NCBI GenBank assembly: GCA_964585305.1
Contig: CAZPDM010000006.1
Coordinates: 16,765 to 80,764, forward strand
Length of the DNA stretch: 64,000 bases
Direction of reading: 5' to 3'
Source: CAZPDM01 sp964585305
GTDB lineage: Bacteria; Planctomycetota; Uabimicrobiia; Uabimicrobiales; JABWCH01
In this document: positions 50,881-60,466 of the stretch, one piece after another
Layout of the letters: every line of letters begins with the position of its first letter
Position numbering within the stretch: position 1 is the stretch's first letter
Made by a program: the position numbers and the translations under genes
The notes under the pieces: generated by a model
Told to the model about the DNA's origin: nothing
What the model saw: the letters and a program-made list of their open reading frames with translations, nothing else
Databases searched by the model: none

Positions 50881-52491
50881 ATGACACCTACTATTGAAGA
50901 ATGGCTAGCAGATCCAACACAAGTTGGATACAAAATTCATCCGGAAGAACAATTTAGCCCTAATTTAAATATTCTCGAAAACATAATTATTTTCTATCCT
51001 AAAAAAAATATTATCTTGCAAAGACAAAAGATTGAGTTTCCTTCGATTAAAGATGATATTATACTATTAAAAATACATCCTTTTCCTCTTTCTTGCATTA
51101 TTCCTTCACTTAAAATTAAAAACTGCAATATTGACATTAGTTTAACCATGACATTGTTTCTTGATGTAGAATCCCCTAAATCTTTGCAAACTTTTTGCAA
51201 TGTTTTTTTTAAAGAGAATAAAAAAAATAATAGTGTTTCAAAAACTGTTGATTCTGCAAGTATTTTTGAGAAGGTATATTCTAACTTTTTTTCTATTTTG
51301 CAAAAAATTGTTTTAAAATATGAGCAAGAAAAACTAGCAAATTCTACGATACAAGCTAAAGTTCAACAAAAATTCATGTCGGAAATATCAGGATATTTAG
51401 AAAAAATAGGTTTAGGAAGTTCTCGTCTTACAGCTTTTGTTATTGATGGCGTTATACCTCCAAAATCGTTATCAAATATAATTTTTTTATCTGAAAATAG
51501 TGCATCTGGAGGTTCTGGTGCTCCAGAATCCGCACTTGCGGCTACCCTATCAGAAAAAATATACTGGGCTAGTTCTACTCGTTTTTATAGTTTAGATATT
51601 AAACAGCAAGAACAAATTTTAAATTTCCATCAAGCATTTGAATATCCACAATATAAAAGTTTTGATCTTGCTATAGCTGAATTAGGAAGTATTCGTTCTA
51701 TAAAATTATTAAATATTGAAGAAAAATTAACATTGACCATAGGTTTAATGCGAGGTATTATAGTATGGCATCCTAATACTCCAAGAATATTCCGATATAC
51801 TCAATCGCAAGAATCTACTCAAGGATACAATTCTATCGCTTACTATAATCCTTTTTTATATGCTACACATTCGGAATATGGCTTGATACGATGGGACATA
51901 AGAGAACAGCCGTCCAAAGGAGAAAATATTTTAGCCAAACTTTTAAATAAAAGCCGAACAATAAGAGCTATTCAATGCTTAGGAGAAGATTTATATTTTG
52001 CAAATAATGAAAAAGTTTTTGTTGTGCCAGCTCATTCTCCTCAAAAATCTAACAGTAAAATATATTTAGGAAATGCTTCAGAAATTACTTCTTTAGTTGC
52101 CACAGAAGAAGGTATTTATGCTGGAAATAGCCAAGGAGAAGTATTATTTTGGGATAAAAATAATACTAAGACACCACAAATTTGTGCAAAATATTCTCAT
52201 CCAATTTTTATGCTTCGGCGTAATTCATCTACCCAAGATATTTTAATTGCAGCTAAAGAGCCTGCTCTTTTAGCAATAAATCCACATTCTCATAAAGTAA
52301 AGAGATATCTCGCAGATCAGTTAATTTCTTGGATAGATGGGGCGAGTAATATTTTAATAGGCATTGGAGAAGATTTAGAAACAATCTATGTTTGGGAAAA
52401 TAAAAATACTGAAATATATTCTGCCAAAATTAATGTTCCAGAACGAATTCATGATGTTTTACTTTTTTTTGATAAAAAACTAGCTCTTTAA
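50881..52491 (+). CDS. Hypothetical protein with C-terminal beta-propeller-like repeats (536 aa)
   Basis: The N-terminal 210 residues are alpha/beta and unrecognised; a Gly/Ser/Ala-rich hinge (SASGGSGAPESALAATLSEK) follows. The rest has repeated 'xxxxxGxxxGxxxxW' strands (LMRGIIVWHPN, SEYGLIRWD, IYAGNSQGEVLFWDKNN, EDLETIYVWENKN), the pattern of WD40-like blades. No signal peptide is seen, so it is probably cytoplasmic. Such propellers bind partners; nothing here identifies which. It is paired with the membrane protein upstream. Confidence 0.6.
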   Translation: MTPTIEEWLADPTQVGYKIHPEEQFSPNLNILENIIIFYPKKNIILQRQKIEFPSIKDDIILLKIHPFPLSCIIPSLKIKNCNIDISLTMTLFLDVESPKSLQTFCNVFFKENKKNNSVSKTVDSASIFEKVYSNFFSILQKIVLKYEQEKLANSTIQAKVQQKFMSEISGYLEKIGLGSSRLTAFVIDGVIPPKSLSNIIFLSENSASGGSGAPESALAATLSEKIYWASSTRFYSLDIKQQEQILNFHQAFEYPQYKSFDLAIAELGSIRSIKLLNIEEKLTLTIGLMRGIIVWHPNTPRIFRYTQSQESTQGYNSIAYYNPFLYATHSEYGLIRWDIREQPSKGENILAKLLNKSRTIRAIQCLGEDLYFANNEKVFVVPAHSPQKSNSKIYLGNASEITSLVATEEGIYAGNSQGEVLFWDKNNTKTPQICAKYSHPIFMLRRNSSTQDILIAAKEPALLAINPHSHKVKRYLADQLISWIDGASNILIGIGEDLETIYVWENKNTEIYSAKINVPERIHDVLLFFDKKLAL

Positions 52492-52557
52492 TTATGTAAA
52501 AATATTACAACTCCCCAAGCTGAAAAAGGGTTAAAACTTTTTTACAGAAAAGCTTGG

Positions 52558-54594
52558 ATGTGCCACACTTATTTTAGAAAGCGAAATTACAATTCGCCCA
52601 TAATAGATAGAAAAGATATGGAATATAGAGGACTAATTTTAGACAGCTTCCAAGAAGAAGCTTTTTTTCACATTCAAAATCATAAATCTGTTATTATATC
52701 AGCACCAACAGGATCTGGCAAAACTGTTGTTGCTGAATATGCTATTGAAAAAGCATTACAAGAACATAAGGAAGTAATTTATACTGCTCCTATAAAAGCT
52801 CTTTCTAACCAAAAATTCCGTGATTTTAGTAAAAATTTTGGTTCTGAAAATGTTGGAATTATGACAGGAGATGTTTCTTATCATAGTGATGCTCCAGTTC
52901 TTATTATGACAACAGAAATTTTTCGTAATGCCATTTTTGAAGATCCAAAGCGTTTTGATCGTGTTTCGTACTTAGTATTTGATGAAGTGCATTATTTAGA
53001 TGATGTAGATCGCGGATCAGTTTGGGAAGAAAGTATTATATTTGCTCCAGAGCAAATTAAAGTTTTATGTCTTTCTGCAACCGTGCCTAATGTTAAAGAA
53101 TTGGCACTTTGGATTGCAAAAGTTAGAAATGATGACGTAAAAGTTATATGCGAAGATAAACGGCCAGTACCTTTGCAAGAAATGTGTATTATGAATCAAG
53201 GGATTATTACATCCCAAGAAGCATATCGTATTCTTCCTAAACGCCATCGAAAAAACGCTCCGGAAAATTCACAACAACCTATTTCTGGATTAACTGTTTT
53301 AAATACAATACTTACTCATCTTCATCAAAACAATCAACTTCCATGCCTTTATTTTGTTTTTTCACGTCGCGAATGTGAAAAAAATGCTTTACAATGTTGC
53401 CGATACCAATTTCTTACACCAAAAGAAAAAGAATATATGCAAAGCCGTTTTAATCAATTGATAGCTGCATATAATTTACAAAATTCTCGTTTGGCATTAC
53501 AACTTGGAACATTGGTAACACGTGGAATTGCCTACCATCACGCTGGAATGCTTCCAGCTTGCAAAGAAATTATTGAACAACTTTTCACAGAAGGATTGAT
53601 CAAACTTTTATTTGCCACAGAAACATTTGCGTTAGGCATAAATATGCCTGCACGCAGTGTTGTATTTGATGGTCTTTGTAAATTTGATGGAGAAGAAGTT
53701 CGTTGTTTAAAATCGCTAGAATATCAACAAATGTCAGGACGCGCTGGACGGCGAGGGATTGATGTTGTTGGTTATGTCTATGGAAATATTGTAGGAGAAT
53801 CATTTACTTCGCTACAATTAAAAAAGATTATGCAAGGACCTTTGGAAGAAATTTCCAGCCAATTTAATCTTTCTTATAGCACACTCTTAAGTTTATATGC
53901 ACGCTTAGGAATGGATGTTATTGGAACTTATGATAAAAGTTTTGGGGCTTTTCATCGTGAAATAATTGCCGGAGACAAAAGACAAAAGCGTTCTATTCAT
54001 ACAGAACAAAGAGCATTAGTAAAAAAGAAACTAGCTCTTATGCGAAATATTGGATACATACAAGATGATGGGCTTACTTCCAAAGGACGCTTTGCTACAT
54101 TTATCAATGGCTATGAAATTCAATTAACAGAGCTGTTCTTTAGCGGATTCCTGGAAGACAAAGATGAAGCAATGTTATTTAGTATACTTGTATCTCTTGT
54201 ATTCGACGGAAAAAGTGATTACTCCATGCAAATCCCTAAATTTTTCCGACAAACATCAAAACAAATGATTGCTGCTTTGCGCCCTCCTAAAACATTAGAA
54301 CAAATGCTAGGACTTAAAAGCGAGATCAAAGATCCTGATTTTAGTCTAACTTTAGCAGCTTGGGAATGGGCTAGTGGCAAACCATTTTCAATGTTAACAT
54401 ATCACAATAAAATTTTACCTGGAGATGTTATCCGTTCTTTCCGTCAATCTATCCAAATTTGTCGGCAACTACGTAAAGCCTGCAAAGGATACGAATCTTT
54501 CATCATTTTACTTGATCGCTGTCTAACAGTTGTCAATCGTGATGAAGTTAACGCTCTCAATCAACTTCAGGCATTTGCTGAACTTGATAAATAG
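52558..54594 (+). CDS. Ski2-like DExH-box helicase
   Basis: This is an SF2 RNA/DNA helicase of the Ski2/Mtr4/HelY group. Motifs are SAPTGSGKTVVAEYA (I), YTAPIKALSNQK (Ia), TTEIFRN (Ib), VFDEVHYLDD (II, DEVH), LSATVPN (III), LFATETFALGINMPARSVVF (V) and QMSGRAGRRG (VI). After the core there is a short helical C-terminal region, so at 678 residues it is smaller than HelY or Ski2 (900 or more) and lacks the arch insertion. An ATG at 52618 is an alternative start, since neither has a good ribosome site. It is convergent with the next gene, with a 12-base gap. Confidence 0.88.
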   Translation: MCHTYFRKRNYNSPIIDRKDMEYRGLILDSFQEEAFFHIQNHKSVIISAPTGSGKTVVAEYAIEKALQEHKEVIYTAPIKALSNQKFRDFSKNFGSENVGIMTGDVSYHSDAPVLIMTTEIFRNAIFEDPKRFDRVSYLVFDEVHYLDDVDRGSVWEESIIFAPEQIKVLCLSATVPNVKELALWIAKVRNDDVKVICEDKRPVPLQEMCIMNQGIITSQEAYRILPKRHRKNAPENSQQPISGLTVLNTILTHLHQNNQLPCLYFVFSRRECEKNALQCCRYQFLTPKEKEYMQSRFNQLIAAYNLQNSRLALQLGTLVTRGIAYHHAGMLPACKEIIEQLFTEGLIKLLFATETFALGINMPARSVVFDGLCKFDGEEVRCLKSLEYQQMSGRAGRRGIDVVGYVYGNIVGESFTSLQLKKIMQGPLEEISSQFNLSYSTLLSLYARLGMDVIGTYDKSFGAFHREIIAGDKRQKRSIHTEQRALVKKKLALMRNIGYIQDDGLTSKGRFATFINGYEIQLTELFFSGFLEDKDEAMLFSILVSLVFDGKSDYSMQIPKFFRQTSKQMIAALRPPKTLEQMLGLKSEIKDPDFSLTLAAWEWASGKPFSMLTYHNKILPGDVIRSFRQSIQICRQLRKACKGYESFIILLDRCLTVVNRDEVNALNQLQAFAELDK

Positions 54595-54606
54595 ACTCAA
54601 GAAATA

Positions 54607-56166
54607 TCAATAATTTTTAATGGATAGTGCACCTGTTGGACAATTTGCTATACATTCTAAAGCAGATTCTCCTAACGATTGGGCTAAAGTCATTCCTGAT
54701 GGAATTGCGATTTCCATAATATTGCCACGCCCACGAAAATTTAGCCCAATCTGTTCATGATTTTTTTGACAAATCCTAACGCATATCCCACAACGAATAC
54801 ATTTATTTGGTTCAAAAATATATTTTCCATCTTTATATAAATGGATATGTGAACGCTTTTCTCTATATATTTGATTTGGTAATTGATAAAGTTGAGAATA
54901 TTTTTTTAATTTACAATCTTCTACACGATGGCAATCACAATGCAAACATCTTTTTGCTTCTAAAATGGCTTTTTCGATAACAAACTCTTTTAAATTTTCT
55001 GCCCTTTTATCTAAGTTTTGTGATAATAATAGCATTTGTTGGATTTCCGAAGGTTCGTATTTTGTAATACGGCAAAAGAATTCATTATGCTGATTCTTAT
55101 AAATTTTATTTATTTGATTAGATTGAGACTCGTCCAATTTTTTTTGTAGCCAATAAAAAATACTTTTTGCAATTCGCTTGCCATCACTAAGAGAACGAAC
55201 AGCTAATTTATTTGGGTGTAGAACTCCTCCCCCAGCAAAAAACTTTGTAGTTCCCATTTGGAAAGTGAGAGAATTTATAGGTGTTTGGAAGTCAGTGTCT
55301 ATAGGTTTTCCTGTTGCAATTACAATTGCATCGTATTCTGTTTCTAATTGCGTCCAAGAGAAACTAGAACTTCCAATTTTTATATTTGCATGAAATTCTA
55401 TCCCAAGTTTTAAAATTGTATTGATTTCAGCATCTAAAATTTGAGAATCTAAACGTCCATCTAAAATACCATAACGTAACATACCACCAGTTTGCTCGTG
55501 CTCATCATAAATTACAGGGACGCAACCCAATTGCCTTAAATAATAGGCAGCAGATAGCCCAGTAGGGCCTGCGCCAACGATAGCTATACGATGTCCATTT
55601 GCAGATAAACAAGTTGGAGAATAAGGATTACTTTGTTTTAAATCCCAATCTGCGACAAATTTTTTGAGAAGACAAATAGCAACTGGTTGATCATGTTGCC
55701 CACGTCGGCAACCTTTTTCGCAAGGTGCTGGGCATATTCGCCCTAAAATGCTTGGCAAAGCAATATCTTGTTTAATAGTAGCAATTGCTTGGAACCATTG
55801 TTGATTTTGAATATAACGAAGCATTTGAGGAATATTCATTGAAGCAGAACATAGTTTTTGGCAAGGAGCATTGCAATCTCCAACATGTTCGCTTAATAAT
55901 AATTCAAGAGCCATTTTTCGGCTGGCTTGAATTTGTGGATTTTCAGTAATGATATTCATTCCACCTTGTGCTATCGCAGAACACGATGGAATCAATTTAT
56001 TTGTACGTTGTTCAAAAACTACACACATCATGCAAGAAGTATAATGAGATAACTTTTCTTTATGACAAAGAGTAGGAATTTCAATCCCTTTATGTTGTGC
56101 AACTTGTAAGATTGTTTCACCTGGTTTACTCTCAATATCTTGTCCATTTAATTGCCAATGAATCAT
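54607..56166 (-). CDS. Iron-sulfur flavoprotein, GltD/NuoG-like, apparently lacking the NADPH-binding domain
   Basis: An N-terminal plant-type [2Fe-2S] domain (IPTLCHKEKLSHYTSCMMCVV...SC) is followed by GltD-type cluster-binding regions (HVGDCNAPCQKLC, RICPAPCEKGCRRG). An FAD Rossmann motif sits near residue 192 (IVGAGPTGLSAAYYL), and a C-terminal [4Fe-4S] ferredoxin region begins near 455 (CIRCGICVRIC...CIANCPTGAL). In GltD proteins the first FAD half is followed by an NADPH Rossmann domain of about 130-150 residues. Here IVIATGK (about 285) passes within about 25 residues to the second FAD half (FFAGGG), so the NADPH domain seems deleted. It probably shuttles electrons between FeS partners. 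It lies 16 bases downstream of pbpC. Confidence 0.8.
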   Translation of the reverse strand: MIHWQLNGQDIESKPGETILQVAQHKGIEIPTLCHKEKLSHYTSCMMCVVFEQRTNKLIPSCSAIAQGGMNIITENPQIQASRKMALELLLSEHVGDCNAPCQKLCSASMNIPQMLRYIQNQQWFQAIATIKQDIALPSILGRICPAPCEKGCRRGQHDQPVAICLLKKFVADWDLKQSNPYSPTCLSANGHRIAIVGAGPTGLSAAYYLRQLGCVPVIYDEHEQTGGMLRYGILDGRLDSQILDAEINTILKLGIEFHANIKIGSSSFSWTQLETEYDAIVIATGKPIDTDFQTPINSLTFQMGTTKFFAGGGVLHPNKLAVRSLSDGKRIAKSIFYWLQKKLDESQSNQINKIYKNQHNEFFCRITKYEPSEIQQMLLLSQNLDKRAENLKEFVIEKAILEAKRCLHCDCHRVEDCKLKKYSQLYQLPNQIYREKRSHIHLYKDGKYIFEPNKCIRCGICVRICQKNHEQIGLNFRGRGNIMEIAIPSGMTLAQSLGESALECIANCPTGALSIKNY

Positions 56167-56182
56167 ATACGAAAAGCCTTTC

Positions 56183-58516
56183 TTATTTTACAATAATTTT
56201 GATTTTGCTTTGATAACCTAGTTCATCACAACAAACTAATTCAAAAATTCCTTTTTTTAAAGTGTATAAAAACAACTCTCCAGAGCTACTGCTTTTTATC
56301 AAAGTCCCATTTTCAAACCAATATAAAATTTGGCTGTTAGAACTAAATGCTTGTAATTCAATTTGCTGTTTTTCGCCTTCTAGTATGCTAAATTGGCTAT
56401 TGTTACTTGGTTTAACAATTGTTACGACTTGATTTTGATGATTACAAGATGGATTATGGCGTGGAAGTAAATTAAAACCGCCTCCATTTTGCAAAAGCCA
56501 CTGATTTACGTAACTTGGCCATTTTTGGCAAACTTTTGTAGTAACTTTAGAAAAATCTTTTGCGCATTTAGGGCAAACAACCCAATGATTTTCATTACAA
56601 ATTTGAGCAAGGACATGAATACGGCAAGAAAATTCAGGAGATATATTTTTAATTGCCCAATCTTCAATAAAATTGGGACAAATTCCAGGATGAAAAATAT
56701 CGCCACTTACTGGACAAATTTGACGTTTTTCCAAGCCTTTTGGAACAATATACCACGAATTGATTTTCTTAGATTGTGCTAAATCTGCAAAAATTCTGCA
56801 AGCAATTGGGGCGGAAACTTCAATGCCTACCAAGTTTTTAGAACTTTGATTATTAAAATTTCCTAGCCAAACTCCAATAGTATAATCAGGATTATAAAGA
56901 ATTGTCCAGGCATCACGATTTCCGCTAGAAGTTCCAGTTTTCCATGCAAAAGCAGGAACATTTGAAGGAATATAAATAGAGGCATCTGATAAGGGTTGAA
57001 TATCTTTAAGAATATCATGTATTAAATAGCAAGCCTCCTCAGAAAAAACTTGAACTGACGGAGAAATAGGATCGGAAATTAGAAATCTAGGAGAAAAATA
57101 TTTTCCGTTATTAGCTAAGGCACTATAAGCTGCAACTAATTCCAAAAGGCTGTTTTCAGCAGTACCTAAAGTTAAAGTAAGTCCATAATATTCTGGAGAT
57201 TGATTTAAACTTTTCAACCCTAAATTACGATAGCATTCTAATAATTTTTCTGTTGTTAAAGATTGCTGCAATCGGATTGCAGGAATATTCAAAGATTCTC
57301 GTAACGCACTGCGAGCTGAAATGGGACCACGAAATAGCCTATCATAATTATTAGGACGGTAATTAGGGGCGATAAATTCTAAATCATATAAAATTGTATT
57401 TGGTGTAGTAAATCCTTTATCAAAAGCTAAACAATAGGTAAATGGTTTAAGAAGAGATCCTGCTGCACGTAATGATTTTACCCCATTTATCTGTCCTTGT
57501 ATATTACTAGAAAAAAAATCAGCAGAACCTATCCAAGCAACTAAATTATGATTACGATTGTCCATAATCAGAACTGCACCATTAGAAATATCAGAAAGAG
57601 AATATTTTGCTAATCCATCCAACAAATGTCGTTGAGCAATTTGCTGGATATTCCAATCTAAAGTAGTTACAAGTTTCTTTTCTTTTGGATACTGCTCATT
57701 TAACATGAAGCACCAATGCGCCGCAGACAATTGTCTGGAAAATCGGCTGATTATTGGTGTCTGTTGTCGCACAGCTTCCTCTTGATCAGAAGTAATATAA
57801 CCATCTTCTTTCATTCTTCTAAGTGTATAATTTCTACGTACTAAAGCTTTTTGTAGATGGCGATCGGGACGGTATCTTGAAGGACTTTGAGGAAGGCCTG
57901 CTAATAAAGAAGATTCTCCTAATGTTAAATCCTTTGCATTTTTATCAAAATAACTTCTTGCAGCCGCTTCAATCCCAATTAGATTTCCTCCATAAGGAGT
58001 ATGATTAAAATAATATTCCAAAATTTGTTCTTTGGAATAAATTCTTTCTAATTGCCAAGCTCGAAAGGATTCGATTATTTTTGATTTAATCGTCCTTTTT
58101 CTTGGTTCCATCAATCGAATAGCTTGCATAGTAATTGTCGAAGCACCTGAATAAACCCATAATTTCGTAATATTTCCAATAAAAGCTCTGCCTAATGCCC
58201 ATAAATCTACTCCATAATGACGGTAAAAGTTTTTGTCTTCTGCACTTACCATCGCTTTTTGCATAATAGGTGAAACATCTGATAAAGTTACAGGGAAATA
58301 CCATTGTCCTTGACTATTTAAAAAACTCATTAAAACTTTGTCATTACAATCATAAATTTGTAAAGAATATTTAGAATCTTCTAAAAGATTCTTTGGAAAA
58401 GGAAAAAAATAGTCTAAAATATAGAGAGTAAGAAATCCTAAAATAATCGAAACAACAAAACACCAAAAAGATAACTTTAATACTCTACGAAATCTCTGAG
58501 TACTTACTAATTTCAT
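56183..58516 (-). CDS. pbpC: Penicillin-binding protein 1C (transglycosylase/transpeptidase)
   Basis: It polymerises and may cross-link peptidoglycan. One N-terminal membrane anchor (FWCFVVSIILGFLTLYIL) precedes a GT51 domain with SAEDKNFYRHYGVD, SGASTITMQAIRL and NHTPYGGNLIGIEAAARSYF. The transpeptidase has GSLLKP (active Ser near 352), SALANNG and WKTGTSSGNRDAW (near 523). The C-terminus has a Cys/His cluster (CPVSG...CPNF, CPKCAKDF) and a BiPBP_C-like beta domain (about 680-777). At 777 residues the length is typical of PBP1C. It shows that this organism makes peptidoglycan. Confidence 0.93.
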   Translation of the reverse strand: MKLVSTQRFRRVLKLSFWCFVVSIILGFLTLYILDYFFPFPKNLLEDSKYSLQIYDCNDKVLMSFLNSQGQWYFPVTLSDVSPIMQKAMVSAEDKNFYRHYGVDLWALGRAFIGNITKLWVYSGASTITMQAIRLMEPRKRTIKSKIIESFRAWQLERIYSKEQILEYYFNHTPYGGNLIGIEAAARSYFDKNAKDLTLGESSLLAGLPQSPSRYRPDRHLQKALVRRNYTLRRMKEDGYITSDQEEAVRQQTPIISRFSRQLSAAHWCFMLNEQYPKEKKLVTTLDWNIQQIAQRHLLDGLAKYSLSDISNGAVLIMDNRNHNLVAWIGSADFFSSNIQGQINGVKSLRAAGSLLKPFTYCLAFDKGFTTPNTILYDLEFIAPNYRPNNYDRLFRGPISARSALRESLNIPAIRLQQSLTTEKLLECYRNLGLKSLNQSPEYYGLTLTLGTAENSLLELVAAYSALANNGKYFSPRFLISDPISPSVQVFSEEACYLIHDILKDIQPLSDASIYIPSNVPAFAWKTGTSSGNRDAWTILYNPDYTIGVWLGNFNNQSSKNLVGIEVSAPIACRIFADLAQSKKINSWYIVPKGLEKRQICPVSGDIFHPGICPNFIEDWAIKNISPEFSCRIHVLAQICNENHWVVCPKCAKDFSKVTTKVCQKWPSYVNQWLLQNGGGFNLLPRHNPSCNHQNQVVTIVKPSNNSQFSILEGEKQQIELQAFSSNSQILYWFENGTLIKSSSSGELFLYTLKKGIFELVCCDELGYQSKIKIIVK

Positions 58517-58551
58517 ATAAAATTACTCCAATTTAAGTTTGTTTTTTGGCT

Positions 58552-58580
58552 ATTATCGTTGGCAAATTGAGCTGTGTCAA
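58552..58580 (-). promoter_or_regulatory. Promoter of pbpC (minus strand)
   Basis: Read on the minus strand, TTGACA (58575-58580), a 17-base spacer and GATAAT (58552-58557) give a start about 30 bases before the ATG. Confidence 0.55.
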
Positions 58581-58606
58581 TATTATTTATTTTTATATAT
58601 GAATAA

Positions 58607-58636
58607 TTGACAAACTAAAAGAAAAATATATATAAT
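58607..58636 (+). promoter_or_regulatory. Near-consensus promoter of the PEP-CTERM gene
   Basis: TTGACA (58607-58612) and a perfect TATAAT (58631-58636) are 18 bases apart, 32 bases before the ATG at 58669. Confidence 0.65.
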
Positions 58637-58668
58637 ATAAAAAAAATTTTTTCTTTAAAGGAAAGACT

Positions 58669-59244
58669 ATGGATAAAAAAAATTTTTTCTTTTTATTCTT
58701 ATTAGTTTTAGCTTTGGCATTACCAATTTCAGCAGCATCTATTCCATATAAATATTATAAATTAACCATCACTTCTTTTGGTTGGAATGGTGCAGAGTTC
58801 CAAGGAGGCTTTAGTGGTTTTTCAGATTTAAATGCTACAGGAACTAACATGTTTTCTAGCTATGGAAGTATGAATGCTGAAAGCGGTTGGATATGGGATG
58901 GCAATACATTCCAAAATTTTGTAACATTTAACGCTGGTCCACGGCCCTATACTTCAAATGCTCAAAAATGGATGATCTTTGAGCTTGATCAAGCTAGAGT
59001 CATTGCATCTTTCAAACTAGGAAATTATATTGCAGAAGGAAGCCGCTGGTGGATTACAGGAATTACCATTGAAGGTTCAAACGATAATATTAACTATAGT
59101 AGTCTTTATAGCGGAGCTGTTTCCACAGCTCAAGTCGAAAATATTTTTAATGTTCAAACACCATCTACTATTCCAGAACCAACGACTTTAACTTTATTAA
59201 CCATTGCATTTTTAGGAGTTTTCCTTCATAAGAAAAGAAATTAG
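58669..59244 (+). CDS. PEP-CTERM surface protein with discoidin-like domain
   Basis: A signal peptide (FFFLFLLVLALALPISAAS) is followed by a beta-rich domain resembling the F5/8 type C (discoidin) fold: SGWIWDGNTF, KWMIFELDQARVIASFKLGNY and IEGSNDNINYSSLYSG, a carbohydrate-binding layout. The C-terminus is a sorting signal: IPEPTTL, a hydrophobic helix (TLLTIAFLGVFL) and a basic end (HKKRN). PEP-CTERM proteins are cut by an exosortase, not found in this window. The gene has a near-consensus promoter and Shine-Dalgarno AAAGGAAAG, suggesting strong expression. Confidence 0.85.
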   Translation: MDKKNFFFLFLLVLALALPISAASIPYKYYKLTITSFGWNGAEFQGGFSGFSDLNATGTNMFSSYGSMNAESGWIWDGNTFQNFVTFNAGPRPYTSNAQKWMIFELDQARVIASFKLGNYIAEGSRWWITGITIEGSNDNINYSSLYSGAVSTAQVENIFNVQTPSTIPEPTTLTLLTIAFLGVFLHKKRN

Positions 59245-59328
59245 TGCGGCGCTCTTTTCTTATAGGGCAATCAAATATTTTATTCTAACTTACAGAACTG
59301 TACGGATTCTTTATTTGGAGGATAGTGT

Positions 59329-60399
59329 ATGCAAAAAAGTGTATGTATTAAAAAGATTGGCTTTGTTATAAGCATGTTGTTCCTTCTCGCAGGAGTAGGA
59401 ATGGCACAGATGTCGTCCCACGTTTGGCCAGTTGTTACTCCGGAAGTAGCGGGAATTGATCCATCAGCATTCGCCAAGGTAGAAGAGTTTGTTGCAAATA
59501 ATCTCCCTGATATTCGCAGTTTGTTAGTTCTCAAGAATGGCCAGTTAGTCTTAGAAAAATACTATAAGAATGGCACACGAGATTCTCAAAATGAAGTATA
59601 TTCGGTTACTAAAACTATTATTTCTTTATTAATAGGAATTGCACTTGAGCAAAAGAAATTGATTAGTTTGGATCAAACGATAGAAGAATTTTTGCCAGAT
59701 ATGTTTACACTAGGAACAAATGCTACATTAAAGACAGTCACATTACGCCAACTCCTGACGATGAGTTCTGGGTTAGAATGGAACGAAGATTATTCCTCAA
59801 AAGATACAGTCGCCTCTCAATGGATGGCATCGCCTGACTGGATGAAGTTCGCATTAAATTTGAAGTCCAGGCAAGCTCCAGGCGTCGCATTTGAATATTC
59901 ATCGCCTAATGTGCATTTTTTATCTGCCATTCTTACAAAAGCAACAGGTTTAAGTACAAAAGACTTTGCCCAACAAGTTTTGTTCGATCCACTGGGCATC
60001 AAAGTTGCAACTTGGAAGACTGACCCACAAGGCTTATGCCTTGGTCCGTTTGGTTTAGCATTGTCTCCTCATGATCTTAGCAAATTGGGAATGCTATTTC
60101 TCCAAGAAGGCCAATGGGAAGGCAAACAAGTTGTCCCACAAAACTGGATAAAAGAAGCAACAAAATCCCACATCATAACCAATTTTGGCTCAGAATACGG
60201 TTATTTATGGTGGCTCAAATCATTCAATGGCCATCACGGTATAATTGCGTGGGGAGTAAACGGACAGTTTATTGTAGTGGTTCCACATTACAACCTAGTA
60301 ATTGTTACTACTGGAAAAACTGAATTTCCTCTCACTCCCGGATTTGAATATATGCCATTATTTGATTTGATCGCTGCTAGCATTTGCGAGTCTAAGTAA
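59329..60399 (+). CDS. Secreted serine hydrolase, beta-lactamase class C fold
   Basis: A signal peptide (IGFVISMLFLLAGVGMAQ) precedes a penicillin-recognition fold with the SxxK motif SVTK (Ser about 92, in VYSVTKTI), LRQLLTMSSGLEWN, the YxN-type motif (EYSSPNVHFLSAIL, about 190) and a late HHGIIAWGVNGQ in the region of the KTG motif. Relatives include esterases, D-aminopeptidases and 6-aminohexanoate hydrolases; the missing KTG makes a true beta-lactamase unlikely. It is 356 residues long. An ATG with TGGAGGA upstream fixes the start. Confidence 0.85.
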   Translation: MQKSVCIKKIGFVISMLFLLAGVGMAQMSSHVWPVVTPEVAGIDPSAFAKVEEFVANNLPDIRSLLVLKNGQLVLEKYYKNGTRDSQNEVYSVTKTIISLLIGIALEQKKLISLDQTIEEFLPDMFTLGTNATLKTVTLRQLLTMSSGLEWNEDYSSKDTVASQWMASPDWMKFALNLKSRQAPGVAFEYSSPNVHFLSAILTKATGLSTKDFAQQVLFDPLGIKVATWKTDPQGLCLGPFGLALSPHDLSKLGMLFLQEGQWEGKQVVPQNWIKEATKSHIITNFGSEYGYLWWLKSFNGHHGIIAWGVNGQFIVVVPHYNLVIVTTGKTEFPLTPGFEYMPLFDLIAASICESK

Positions 60400-60405
60400 A
60401 TAATT

Positions 60406-60466
60406 AAAAATAGATAACAATAATAAAGGCCGTTTCAAACGGCCTTTATTATTGTTATCTATTTTT
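60406..60466. terminator. 61-base near-perfect palindrome, bidirectional terminator
   Basis: Thirty bases on each side (60406-60435 and 60437-60466) are perfectly complementary about a single C at 60436. The GC core (GGCCG/CGGCC) is flanked by A and T tracts, so it terminates on both strands. The last codons of the minus-strand gene lie inside the right arm. Confidence 0.85.

Noticed and set aside
59329..60399. Call as an antibiotic-resistance beta-lactamase
   Set aside because: SxxK and the YxN-type motif are present but no KTG; the fold is shared by many esterases and peptidases.
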